A stretch of 64,000 nucleotides of DNA from Candidatus Palauibacter polyketidifaciens (lineage in GTDB: Bacteria > Gemmatimonadota > Gemmatimonadetes > Palauibacterales > Palauibacteraceae). The first letter of the stretch is position 1. Each line of letters starts with the position of its first letter. The stretch is taken from contig NZ_CANPVO010000040.1 of NCBI RefSeq assembly GCF_947581785.1, positions 50,738-114,737 on the forward strand, in the 5' to 3' direction. A model generated the notes under the pieces. It ran no database searches. It saw only the letters and a program-made list of their open reading frames with translations, and was not told the DNA's origin. The position numbers and the translations under genes were made by a program. Positions 44,593 through 52,594 of this stretch are shown here, piece by piece.

Positions 44593-45600
44593 ATGCCGGA
44601 TCGTCCGCTGAAGGACCGTGTGGCCGTCGTCGTCGGCGCGACGCGCGGCGCCGGGCGCGGCATCGCCCGCATGCTCGGCGAGGCGGGCGCCACCGTCTAC
44701 TGCACCGGCCGCAGCGTACGGGGCCGGCCCGCCACGCCCGGACGGCCGGAGACGGTGGAGGAAACGGCGGCGATGGTCACGGCGGAAGGCGGCCGGGGCA
44801 TCGCCGTCCGCGCCGACCACACGGTCGAGTCCGAAGTCGAGCAACTCTTCGCCCGCGTGCGCGCCGAGGCGGGCCGGCTCGATGTCCTCGTGAACGACAT
44901 CTGGGGCGGCGACGCGCTGACGGAGTGGGGGAAGCCCTTCTGGGAACTCGCCATCGCGCAGGGTGAGCAGATGCTGGAACGCGCCGTCCACACGCACATC
45001 ATCACGAGCCGGCACGGCGCTCCGCTGATGGTCGAGCGCAACGCCGGCCTCATCGTCGAGGTGACCGACGGCGACACGTTCGGCTACCGCGGCAACCTGT
45101 TCTACGACCTGGCGAAGAACGCGGTCGTCCGGCTCGCCTACGCCATGGCTGCCGACCTCCACCCGCACGGCGTCACGGCGCTCGCGATCACTCCCGGATT
45201 CCTGCGCTCAGAGGCGGTGCTCGACCACTTCGGAGTCACCGAGGCGGATTGGCGCGAGGCGATCGAGAAGGACGAGTACTTCGCCGAGTCCGAGACGCCG
45301 TGCTACGTCGGCCGCGCGATCGCCGCGCTCGCCGCCGACCCGGACGTCGCGGCAAAGAGCGGCGGACTGTTCTCGAGTTGGGGCCTCGCGAAGGAGTACG
45401 GCTTCACCGATATCGACGGCCGCCAGCCCGACTGGGGCACGTTCTTCCTGGGAAAGGTGAGAGGCATCCTCGAACGGGACACACCGCCGGACGAGATGGA
45501 TGTCTTCGTCGTTCGCAGCCGGCTCCACCAGGCGGAACTCGACCCGTCCGCCAGCGAGGAGGCCGACCACCTCCGCGCCTGGCTGGAGCGCCACGAGTAG
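44593..45600 (+). CDS. SDR-family oxidoreductase (DHRS1-like)
   Basis: 335 residues. Rossmann motif VAVVVGATRGAGRGIARML (TGxxxGxG variant), the NAD-binding LDVLVNDIWGG and the active-site FYDLAKNAVVRLAYAM (YxxxK with Tyr as YDLAK) identify a short-chain dehydrogenase. The extra C-terminal part (about 215-300) and the overall order resemble the DHRS1-like subgroup that reduces carbonyls of steroids and xenobiotics. There is no signal peptide. The substrate is not predictable. GGCGGG precedes the ATG. Confidence 0.88.
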   Translation: MPDRPLKDRVAVVVGATRGAGRGIARMLGEAGATVYCTGRSVRGRPATPGRPETVEETAAMVTAEGGRGIAVRADHTVESEVEQLFARVRAEAGRLDVLVNDIWGGDALTEWGKPFWELAIAQGEQMLERAVHTHIITSRHGAPLMVERNAGLIVEVTDGDTFGYRGNLFYDLAKNAVVRLAYAMAADLHPHGVTALAITPGFLRSEAVLDHFGVTEADWREAIEKDEYFAESETPCYVGRAIAALAADPDVAAKSGGLFSSWGLAKEYGFTDIDGRQPDWGTFFLGKVRGILERDTPPDEMDVFVVRSRLHQAELDPSASEEADHLRAWLERHE

Positions 45601-45654
45601 CGGATCCCCCTAGCCACGTCCCGCGGGAACGCGCCGGAGCCTCTCCGAATCCGG

Positions 45655-46071
45655 CTACGTTGCGGTCGGCACCTCCAGTCCCGCCGTTCGTGCCGCTTCC
45701 CCGAGCGCCCGATCCAGCGTGGCAAGCGGTAACCGCATCCGGATGGCCAGTTCCAGATACATGGAGTCGTAGACGGAGAGCCCGTGCGCGTGGGCGACTC
45801 CGAGCACCGGTCCCCGGATGCGGGACGTGGAAACGGGATCGATCGTGAGCGGCAGAGCTTCCAGGTTTCGCCAGATCCGCGGCCAGTCGCTCTCCGCGAT
45901 CCGCCCTCGGCGCGTAGCGACGAGCAGCACGTTCGCGACCTCGATCGGCCACAGGGACGGAACGAACGCTCGTCCTTCCGTCAGGGCATCCCGGAGCCGA
46001 GCCGTCTCCTCGGTTGCCTCGTCCGGGAACACCCAGGCCATCGTGACGGAACAGTCGAGCACGAACGTCAA
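45655..46071 (-). CDS. vapC: VapC-type PIN-domain toxin (second module)
   Basis: 138 residues. PIN motifs: MTFVLDCSVTMAWVFPDEAT with the first catalytic Asp, an acidic position in SLWPIEVANVLLVATRRGRI, and AHGLSVYDSMYLELAIR plus PLATLDRALGEAA with the later Asp residues. The start overlaps the antitoxin stop by 4 bp. It probably cleaves RNA unless bound by the antitoxin. It is of a different PIN subgroup from the toxin at 16498. Confidence 0.9.
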   Translation of the reverse strand: MTFVLDCSVTMAWVFPDEATEETARLRDALTEGRAFVPSLWPIEVANVLLVATRRGRIAESDWPRIWRNLEALPLTIDPVSTSRIRGPVLGVAHAHGLSVYDSMYLELAIRMRLPLATLDRALGEAARTAGLEVPTAT

Positions 46072-46310
46072 TGCCTGCGACCTTCCTCAATCATGTCCCG
46101 AACTGAGAGCCCGCCGAGACTGTGTGTCGCCTGGAACGCCTTCAGGTCGTCGATCGCGGCCTGAACCTTGTCGGGGTCGGTCGTGCGGAAGGGGATCAAC
46201 TCCGCGACGGGACGGCCGTGCCTCGTGATGACGAAACGCTCCCCCGTCTGCACGCGGCGCAGGAGGCGGGGCAGGTGTGTCTTCGCTTCAAAGGCGCCGA
46301 TGTCCGGCAT
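46068..46310 (-). CDS. Phd/YefM-family antitoxin (second module)
   Basis: 80 residues. IGAFEAKTHLPRLLRRVQTG then ERFVITRHGRPVAELIPF is the Phd/YefM DNA-binding domain; the C-terminal AFQATHSLGGLSVRDMIEEG is the toxin-wrapping helix. It is the first gene of the pair with the PIN toxin, and an inverted repeat at 46350-46365 precedes it. Confidence 0.9.
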   Translation of the reverse strand: MPDIGAFEAKTHLPRLLRRVQTGERFVITRHGRPVAELIPFRTTDPDKVQAAIDDLKAFQATHSLGGLSVRDMIEEGRRH

Positions 46311-46349
46311 GTTCCTCCTGAATCGAATTCGAAAAGAAATAGTCAGACC

Positions 46350-46365
46350 AGACTGATACTAGTCT
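46350..46365 (-). promoter_or_regulatory. Possible operator of the second Phd/VapC module
   Basis: The inverted repeat AGACT-6bp-AGTCT lies in a short AT-rich stretch 40-55 bp upstream of the antitoxin ATG, where autoregulatory operators of Phd-type antitoxins are found. A related AGTC word occurs just before at 46341-46344. The site is short, so the call is tentative. Confidence 0.45.
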
Positions 46366-46387
46366 AATCTGCGAGGGCCACGCAACG

Positions 46388-48643
46388 TCAGAAGCCGATG
46401 GACTTCGACACTTTCGCGGCGAGGACGCGCTCGACCGTCATGCCGGCGTCCAGGTCCCGGCGCTCGGTGTAGACGAGGAAGATGTCGCTGAGCGGCGAAT
46501 ACAGGTAGTTGAAGCGCACGTTCGTGACGAACTGGTCCTCGGCCGCATTGTACTGGACGAAGGCGCTGGCGAAGACCTTCGTCGAGAGGCCGTAGTCGAC
46601 CCGACCCCCGAAGACGTCCGCCGTGAACGCCCCGTCCGGGAGCGAGATGTCGTTGTGGTTCGCCGAGAGATCGACGGAGAGGTGATGGCTCGGCCGCCAC
46701 ATGAGGCCGCCCGACAGCGACGTCAGCGTCCCGTCGAAGAACCCGCCGCGCTCGACCCGAACGAACCCCGTCAGCGCCCGCCCCGGCGCCGACCGGTACT
46801 GCACCGAGCCCGAGCCGAAGTCGTAGCGGCCGGTCGGGATTGTCGCGTCCCTCGAGACGCGGAAGGGTTCCCGCAGGAGTTCGAACCGGTCCGTGTAGTT
46901 CAGCGTGAGCCCGCTCCCGTTCAGGAACGAGATCCCGAACCCCGCCGTCCGCCTCCGCGTCACGAGGACGGACTCTAGATCCCGGATGTCGTCGAGCTCG
47001 ACCCAGGGATTGACCTCCTGCACGCCGGGCACCGGCGGCCGCGGGTGGAGCCCCACCGTCGCGTAGCTCTGGCGGATGTCGCGCCGGCGCACGAAGCCCA
47101 CCGTCGGGTTGAAGTCCTCTCCCACGTGGCGCCACAGCGCGGACACGTCCCACAGTTCGTCGCGCCAGCCGGCCCACATGCGGCCCGCAAGGGCGTTGCC
47201 ATCGGCATCCGGCGAGTCGGTCCAGGCGAGGAACGGGGCGAGGAGCAGCGACGGGAGCGGCCTCAGGTTCGCATCGAACCCCACGTTGCGGTTGAAGTCG
47301 GGGTAGCCCTCGATATCCGAACCCGTCGCCTCCCGGTTGATGAAGATCGCGCCCACGTCCGACGTCCCGAACACGCTCCGGCGCGCCCGCATGACCGAGA
47401 AGTTCTCGGCCGGGAGGCCGCGGCCGGACCGGGTCTGGAGGTTCATGAGGCCGACTTCGAACCCGGCCGTCCGGCCCGTGAGCCGCGCGCCGCCAAGGAT
47501 GGGGATCGGCTCCCCCCGCCCCGTGAGTCCGATGCGGCGCGAGTGGAAGAGGGTGAGGTCGCGCAGCGAGACGCCGGTCCGGTAGCTGCGCTCCGACTGG
47601 TCGCCGAAGGCGAACGTGCCGGAGTTCTCGACGAAGAAGTCCCGTTTCTCAGGGAAAAAGAGCGGGAAGCGGGTCAGGTTGACCTGCTCCTGGTCGACCT
47701 CGACCTGGGCGAAGTCCGTGTTGTAGGTGAGGTCCAGCGTCAGCCCCGGCGTCACCCCGAACTTCACGTCGAACCCGATGTCGGCCTGGGTGCCGGCGCG
47801 CCCTTCCTCGATCAGCGTCCCCGTCTGGTCCTGCGCGAGGGCGTAGGGCTTCACCCGCAGGTTGAGTCCCGGCCCCACACCCCGGAATCCGGTCAGCGTC
47901 CCCGCCTTCGACATCTTGTGGATCTGGTCCCTCCGGTCGAGCGGCGCCCAGAACGTATCCTCCGCCTTCCGCCGGATGCGCCGCAGGATCTGGAGTCCCC
48001 AGGTCTGGTCCTCCTCCGAGGGATTGAAGCGGAGCGTGGAGAAGGGGATCTCGATCTCCACCGTCCAGCCCTCGTCGCCGCGGGTCGTCTCGACGCGGAT
48101 GGGGCCTTCCCACGCCTGGTTCTCGGAACGGCTGTCGTCGAAGAGCTGGACGTCCTTGAGCGCCCCACCGGGATTCACGAGGAACATGAACCCGTTGCGG
48201 CGGTCGAGGTACGTATCGAGCGCCACGCCGAAGACGTCCGATGACCCGCTGTTGAAGTCCTGCTTCAGGCTGGAGATGAAGTAGCGGTCGGGCTCGGAGT
48301 CGAGGCAGATCGCTCCGATGTAGAGGGCCCGGTCGTCGTAAGCGAAGTAGACGACGGTGTTCTCGGTCGCGGGCGCTCCGGTGTCGGGACGGGACTGGAC
48401 GAATCCGGTCAAGGGCTGAGCCTGCCGCCAGACGGGGTCGTCGAGGCGGCCGTCCACGGTGGGCGGCGTCTCCGTGCGCAGGGCCGCGGCCGTCGGGCGC
48501 GGCGCGGACTCGACCGCGATCCGGGCCCGTCCCTCCTGGCCCGGCTCCTGTGCCGTGGCGCCGGCCGGTGCCAGCGATCCGAGCAGGAGGACGGCCGGAG
48601 CGAGGCGGAGACCGCCGTTCAGTTCCAGCTCCTTCAGTTCCAA
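46388..48643 (-). CDS. Outer-membrane DUF5916 protein with CBM9-like N-terminal domain
   Basis: 751 residues from TTG 48643, which overlaps the end of the threonine ammonia-lyase gene by 10 bp and follows GGGGACGGAG. A signal peptide (about 10-33) ends in GATAQ. Residues about 60-230 are a CBM9/DOMON-like domain (PPTVDGRLDDPVWRQAQPL, GFMFLVNPGG, WTVEIEIPFSTLRF). The rest is DUF5916, with QVEVDQEQVNLTRFPLFFPE and EKRDFFVENSGTF, ending in strands typical of an outer-membrane barrel (final Phe in SIGF). Such proteins are frequent in Bacteroidetes- and Gemmatimonadota-like genomes and may handle exogenous polymers; the role is unproven. Confidence 0.88.
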   Translation of the reverse strand: MELKELELNGGLRLAPAVLLLGSLAPAGATAQEPGQEGRARIAVESAPRPTAAALRTETPPTVDGRLDDPVWRQAQPLTGFVQSRPDTGAPATENTVVYFAYDDRALYIGAICLDSEPDRYFISSLKQDFNSGSSDVFGVALDTYLDRRNGFMFLVNPGGALKDVQLFDDSRSENQAWEGPIRVETTRGDEGWTVEIEIPFSTLRFNPSEEDQTWGLQILRRIRRKAEDTFWAPLDRRDQIHKMSKAGTLTGFRGVGPGLNLRVKPYALAQDQTGTLIEEGRAGTQADIGFDVKFGVTPGLTLDLTYNTDFAQVEVDQEQVNLTRFPLFFPEKRDFFVENSGTFAFGDQSERSYRTGVSLRDLTLFHSRRIGLTGRGEPIPILGGARLTGRTAGFEVGLMNLQTRSGRGLPAENFSVMRARRSVFGTSDVGAIFINREATGSDIEGYPDFNRNVGFDANLRPLPSLLLAPFLAWTDSPDADGNALAGRMWAGWRDELWDVSALWRHVGEDFNPTVGFVRRRDIRQSYATVGLHPRPPVPGVQEVNPWVELDDIRDLESVLVTRRRTAGFGISFLNGSGLTLNYTDRFELLREPFRVSRDATIPTGRYDFGSGSVQYRSAPGRALTGFVRVERGGFFDGTLTSLSGGLMWRPSHHLSVDLSANHNDISLPDGAFTADVFGGRVDYGLSTKVFASAFVQYNAAEDQFVTNVRFNYLYSPLSDIFLVYTERRDLDAGMTVERVLAAKVSKSIGF

Positions 48644-49620
48644 CTCCGTCCCCGAAGTTGTTCGACGTCGAGGTTCCCGCCGCTGAGGACGCAGGCGACC
48701 TTCGTCCCCGGCGGCGCGTCGATGAGGCCGTGCAGGACGGCGGCGACCGGCGCCGCGGCCGCGCCCTCGGTCACGAGCTTCGCCCGCGTCATCAGCCACA
48801 GCATGGCGTCGAAGATGTCCTCGTCGGGAAGCGTCACGACGCGCTCCACGAAACGGCTCACGACGGACGCCGTGTTGTCTCCCACCCGCATCACCTTGAG
48901 CCCGTCGATCGCGCAATCCACGGTCTCGAGGGTGATCATCTCCCCCGACTCGACCGTGCGCTTCATGGCGGGCGCCCCCGATGATTCCACGCCGAACACG
49001 CGGATATCGGGGTTCACGCTCTTCAGCGCCATCGAATTGCCGGAGATGAGGCCGCCGCCCCCGATGGGGATGACGACGATCTCGACCTCCGGCCAGTCCT
49101 CGAGGATCTCGAGGCCGAGGGTGCCCTGGCCCGCGATCAGCCGCGGGTTGTCGAACGGGTGCACGTACGTGAGTCCGCGCTCCTCGACGAGTTCCAGTGC
49201 CCGCTCGTTCGCCTCGTCCCAGATCGATCCGTGAAGCACGACCTCCGCGCCGTATCCCTCTGTGGCCGCGACCTTTGCCGGAGTCGCGTTCTCGGCCATC
49301 ACGACGACGGCGGGAATCCCGTACAGGCGGGCCGCCAGCGCGACGCCCTGCGCGTGGTTCCCGGCGGAGGAGCAGATGATGCCCCGCGCCTTCTCCTCCT
49401 CGCCCATGTGGGCCATCACGTTCAGCGGCCCCCGCACCTTGTACGAACCCCCGCGCTGGAAGAGTTCGGCCTTGAGCCGGATGTCGAACCCGGAGGCCTC
49501 GCTCAGCGAGCGCGACGTGAGAAGGGGGGTGTGGTAGACGTGCGGCGCGACGTGCTCCCGCGCGCGCTCGAAGTCCTCGAGGGTCAGTGTGAGTCCGGGG
49601 ATCTCGACGTGTGGCGTCAC
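48634..49620 (-). CDS. Threonine ammonia-lyase (threonine dehydratase), short form
   Basis: 328 residues from GTG 49620. The PLP-binding lysine is in GGSYKVRG (about 60-67), the phosphate-binding glycine loop in IPIGGGGLISG, and SSAGNHAQGVA holds the conserved Asn/His. There is no C-terminal ACT regulatory domain, so it corresponds to the catabolic or unregulated form that converts threonine (or serine) to 2-ketobutyrate (or pyruvate) and ammonia. Serine racemase-like activity cannot be excluded. Its end overlaps the TTG start of the DUF5916 gene, suggesting coupled translation. Confidence 0.9.
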   Translation of the reverse strand: MTPHVEIPGLTLTLEDFERAREHVAPHVYHTPLLTSRSLSEASGFDIRLKAELFQRGGSYKVRGPLNVMAHMGEEEKARGIICSSAGNHAQGVALAARLYGIPAVVVMAENATPAKVAATEGYGAEVVLHGSIWDEANERALELVEERGLTYVHPFDNPRLIAGQGTLGLEILEDWPEVEIVVIPIGGGGLISGNSMALKSVNPDIRVFGVESSGAPAMKRTVESGEMITLETVDCAIDGLKVMRVGDNTASVVSRFVERVVTLPDEDIFDAMLWLMTRAKLVTEGAAAAPVAAVLHGLIDAPPGTKVACVLSGGNLDVEQLRGRSWN

Positions 49621-49825
49621 TCGGGCCGTCTCTCTCGGGTGGGTGGTGGGCCGGCGGGCGGCACCTTGCCCGTGGCTGCGCCCGGGACCGCCCGAGCGTA
49701 GTCGATAATCCCCCACCCGAAGCCGAACACGCAACCGGGAAGTACCGTCACCTTGCGGCGTGAGGCGTTTGTCGGCGACACTCAAGCCTCCTCCCCGCAC
49801 GGATATCCAGCCGAGGATCCGCCAC

Positions 49826-51172
49826 TTGAACCGGTCACCCGACACCCCGGCACCCGCGCGCGAGCGCTTCGGCACCCGCGCCGGTTTCGTGCTTGCGGCG
49901 GTGGGGTCCGCCGTCGGGCTGGGCAACATGTGGCGCTTTCCCTATCAGACGGCGGAGGGCGGCGGCGCGGCCTTCCTCGTAGCCTACGTCTGCATGGCGT
50001 TTCTCATCGGCGTGCCGATGATGCTGGCGGAGTTCGCGGTGGGGCGGCGCGCGCGCCGGTCGGCCATCGGCGCCCTGCGCTCGATCGGCGGCAGGCGCTG
50101 GGCCGCGGCGGGGCTCATCTTCCTCGTGACGTCGACCGTCATCATGGCCTACCTTTCCGTCATCACGGGCTGGGCCCTGCGCTACGCCCTCGACGGGCTC
50201 ACCACCGGATTCCACGCCGATGCCGCCGGGCGCTACGCGTCGGTCGCGTCCGGACCTTCGGCGGTCGTCTTCCACCTGGTGTCGATCGCCGCGACGGTGG
50301 GGATCGTGGTGTTCGGCGTCCGCAAGGGGATCGAGCGCGCGAGCGTGCTCCTCATGCCGCTCCTCTTCCTCCTCCTCATCGGCCTCGCGGTCTGGGCCAC
50401 GACGCTGCCGGGCGCGGCGGAGGGATACCGCTTCTACCTCTCTCCCTCGCTGAGCGAACTGCTGGATCCCGTCGTGCTGCAGGGCGCGGCCGCCCATGCC
50501 TTCTATTCGCTGAGCGTGGGGATGGGGATCATGGTCACCTATTCCTCCTATCTCTCGAAGCGCACCAACCTCGGCCGCGAAAGCGCCGTGATCGCGCTCT
50601 CGGACTTCTCCGTCGCCTTCGTCGCGGGGCTCGTCGTCTTTCCGATCGTCTTCGGACTCGGGCTTTCGGAGGACGTGGGGGAGAGCACGCTGGGCGTCCT
50701 GTTCATCTCGCTCCCGAGCGCCTTCGCGCAGATGGAGGCGCTGGGCCGGGTCGTGGGTACGCTGTTCTTCGTCGCCGTGATCGTGGCGGCGATCACCTCG
50801 GCGGTCTCCCTGCTGGAGGTGGCGGCCTCGATCCTCATCGACGAACGGGGCTGGACGCGCCGCCGGGCAACGCTGACGTCGGGCTTCCTGATCGCGGCGA
50901 TCGGGATCGCACCGGCGCTCTCCCTCGGTGCACTGGGAATCATGGATCAGGTGGCGGCGGAACTCCTCACGGTGCTCGGCGTACTCGCCATCGCGGTGCT
51001 CGTCGGATGGGTGATGAAGCAGCCGGAGGAGGAACTCCGGATCGGGGCTTCGCCCCGGTTCGCGCGGCTGATCCCGACGGCGCGCTTCCTGATTCGCTAC
51101 GTGGCGCCGCCTCTGCTGGCGTACGTGAGCTGGATCGCGCTGCGGCAGACGATCCGCGTGATCGCGGGCTAG
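49826..51172 (+). CDS. NSS-family sodium-dependent transporter
   Basis: 448 residues from TTG 49826, preferred because CCGAGGATCC lies 9 bp before it; GTG 49760 would add 22 residues. About 11-12 membrane segments. The NSS signatures are strong: FVLAAVGSAVGLGNMWRFPY (first helix with the unwound sodium/substrate site), GGGAAFLVAYV, and later AAHAFYSLSVGMGIMVTY for the sixth helix. Family members import amino acids or related solutes with sodium. It is divergent from the threonine ammonia-lyase gene, with which it may share amino-acid metabolism. The last codon lies inside the terminal repeat of the element at 51169. Confidence 0.92.
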   Translation: MNRSPDTPAPARERFGTRAGFVLAAVGSAVGLGNMWRFPYQTAEGGGAAFLVAYVCMAFLIGVPMMLAEFAVGRRARRSAIGALRSIGGRRWAAAGLIFLVTSTVIMAYLSVITGWALRYALDGLTTGFHADAAGRYASVASGPSAVVFHLVSIAATVGIVVFGVRKGIERASVLLMPLLFLLLIGLAVWATTLPGAAEGYRFYLSPSLSELLDPVVLQGAAAHAFYSLSVGMGIMVTYSSYLSKRTNLGRESAVIALSDFSVAFVAGLVVFPIVFGLGLSEDVGESTLGVLFISLPSAFAQMEALGRVVGTLFFVAVIVAAITSAVSLLEVAASILIDERGWTRRRATLTSGFLIAAIGIAPALSLGALGIMDQVAAELLTVLGVLAIAVLVGWVMKQPEEELRIGASPRFARLIPTARFLIRYVAPPLLAYVSWIALRQTIRVIAG

Positions 51173-51335
51173 TGTAGTGTCGCAGGAATCCTGCGGCCAT
51201 TCGAGCGCCGCTGCATCCGTCCCCGCTGCGTTGCTCCTCCTCGCAATAGCGCTGCTATTACTCGTCGGAGCGTCTTGCGGGACCCGGCGCCCCGGCGCTC
51301 TCGGTGACTCGCAGATTCCTGCGACAATACACTAG
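51169..51335. repeat. 167-bp element with terminal inverted repeats (MITE-like)
   Basis: The ends match as inverted repeats: CTAGTGTAGTGTCGCAGGAA at 51169 and the reverse complement of the right end, CTAGTGTATTGTCGCAGGAA, differ at one of the first 20 positions. Inside are the palindrome AATAGCGCTGCTATT and a larger imperfect stem formed by its flanks, so the whole stretch can fold into a long hairpin. No reading frame fills it. The left end supplies the TAG stop of the NSS gene. The right end stops 16 bp before the tyrA start. I saw no second copy in this window. Confidence 0.7.
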
Positions 51336-51351
51336 AACTCCGGAGCGAGAC

Positions 51352-52437
51352 GTGCCGAACCTGGATCGACTCAGAGACGAACTCGCGCGCATCGATCGCG
51401 AGTTGCTCGAACTCGTAGCGCGGCGGCAGGCGGTCTCCGCGAAGGTCGGGGAGCGAAAGCGCGCCTCGCAGACGCCCCCGCGCGACTACCGGCAGGAAAA
51501 GGTCGTCATCGAGCGGGCCCGCGCCGCCGCGAGCGACCTCGGCCTCCCGCCGCGCCTGGCCGAGGACCTCGTCCTTTCGCTGATCCGTTCGTCGCTCACC
51601 GTGCAGGAACGGGGCAGCGTGGCGGCGGCCGCCAGAGGAGGCGGGAAACGCGCTCTCGTCATCGGCGGCTCGGGGAAGATGGGCGAGTGGTTCGTCCGCT
51701 TCCTCTCCTCCCAGGGGTTCGAGGTAGAGAACGCCGACCCTGACGGGGGGGATCACGCGGATTGGGCGACGACGTCGCTGGACCACGACCTGATCGTCGT
51801 GGCGACGCCGATGGTCATCGCCAACGAGATCCTCGAACGGCTGGCGGAGATTGGACCGCCGGGCCTCGTGTTCGATATCGGTTCGCTCAAGAGTCCGGTG
51901 CGCTCCGGTCTGATGGCGCTGGCGGAGGCCGGGGTCCGCGTCACCTCCGTCCATCCCATGTTCGGTCCCGACACCGAACTCCTTTCAGGGGAACACGTGA
52001 TCTTCGTGGACGTGGGCCGTGCCGACGCGACGGAAGGCGCGGAAGCGCTCTTCGCCTCGACGATGGCGACGCGGGTGCGCATGGACCTGGAGAGCCACGA
52101 CCGCGTCATGGGGTTCGTGCTGGGGCTCTCGCACGCCCTCAACATCACCTTCTTCACGGCGCTGGCTCGCTCCGGCGAAACGACGCCGCGTCTGGCGGAC
52201 GTGTCGAGCACGACGTTCGAAGCCCAGCTGGACGTGGCGCGCGCGCTGGCCGGCGAGAACCCGCACATGTACTTCGAGATTCAGTCGCTGAACGAGTACG
52301 GGGACGTCGCGCTGAAGGAACTCGTGGCGGCGGCGGAGCGGGTGCGAGACGCCGTCGAAGCGGGGGATGAGGACGCCTTCGTCGCCCTGATGTCCGCCGG
52401 TCGCGACTACCTGGAGTCCCGCGGCTCCCCCGAATAG
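51352..52437 (+). CDS. tyrA: Chorismate mutase-prephenate dehydrogenase (TyrA)
   Basis: 361 residues from GTG 51352 (CCGGAGCGAGAC upstream). Residues 1-85 are a type II chorismate mutase ([47 protein letters not shown]). From about 95 the prephenate dehydrogenase begins with [13 protein letters not shown] (NAD-binding GxxxxMG), then [21 protein letters not shown] with the catalytic His, and [13 protein letters not shown]. The fused T-protein makes 4-hydroxyphenylpyruvate for tyrosine synthesis. No C-terminal ACT domain. It begins right after the repeat element, whose hairpin could influence its expression. Confidence 0.93.
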   Translation: MPNLDRLRDELARIDRELLELVARRQAVSAKVGERKRASQTPPRDYRQEKVVIERARAAASDLGLPPRLAEDLVLSLIRSSLTVQERGSVAAAARGGGKRALVIGGSGKMGEWFVRFLSSQGFEVENADPDGGDHADWATTSLDHDLIVVATPMVIANEILERLAEIGPPGLVFDIGSLKSPVRSGLMALAEAGVRVTSVHPMFGPDTELLSGEHVIFVDVGRADATEGAEALFASTMATRVRMDLESHDRVMGFVLGLSHALNITFFTALARSGETTPRLADVSSTTFEAQLDVARALAGENPHMYFEIQSLNEYGDVALKELVAAAERVRDAVEAGDEDAFVALMSAGRDYLESRGSPE

Positions 52438-52594
52438 GACGGGCGGGTGGTCCGGCGCGGTTCGACTGGCGTTCGGACATTGATAATCCCTATCTTGCAC
52501 AGGCTGGATGCGGGGAGGGGATCGTGCGTCCAAACGCCGCGCCGCGTCGCGGTGTTTGCCCGGTTGCATTCGGGCGACAGCCGGTGAGGTCCAC

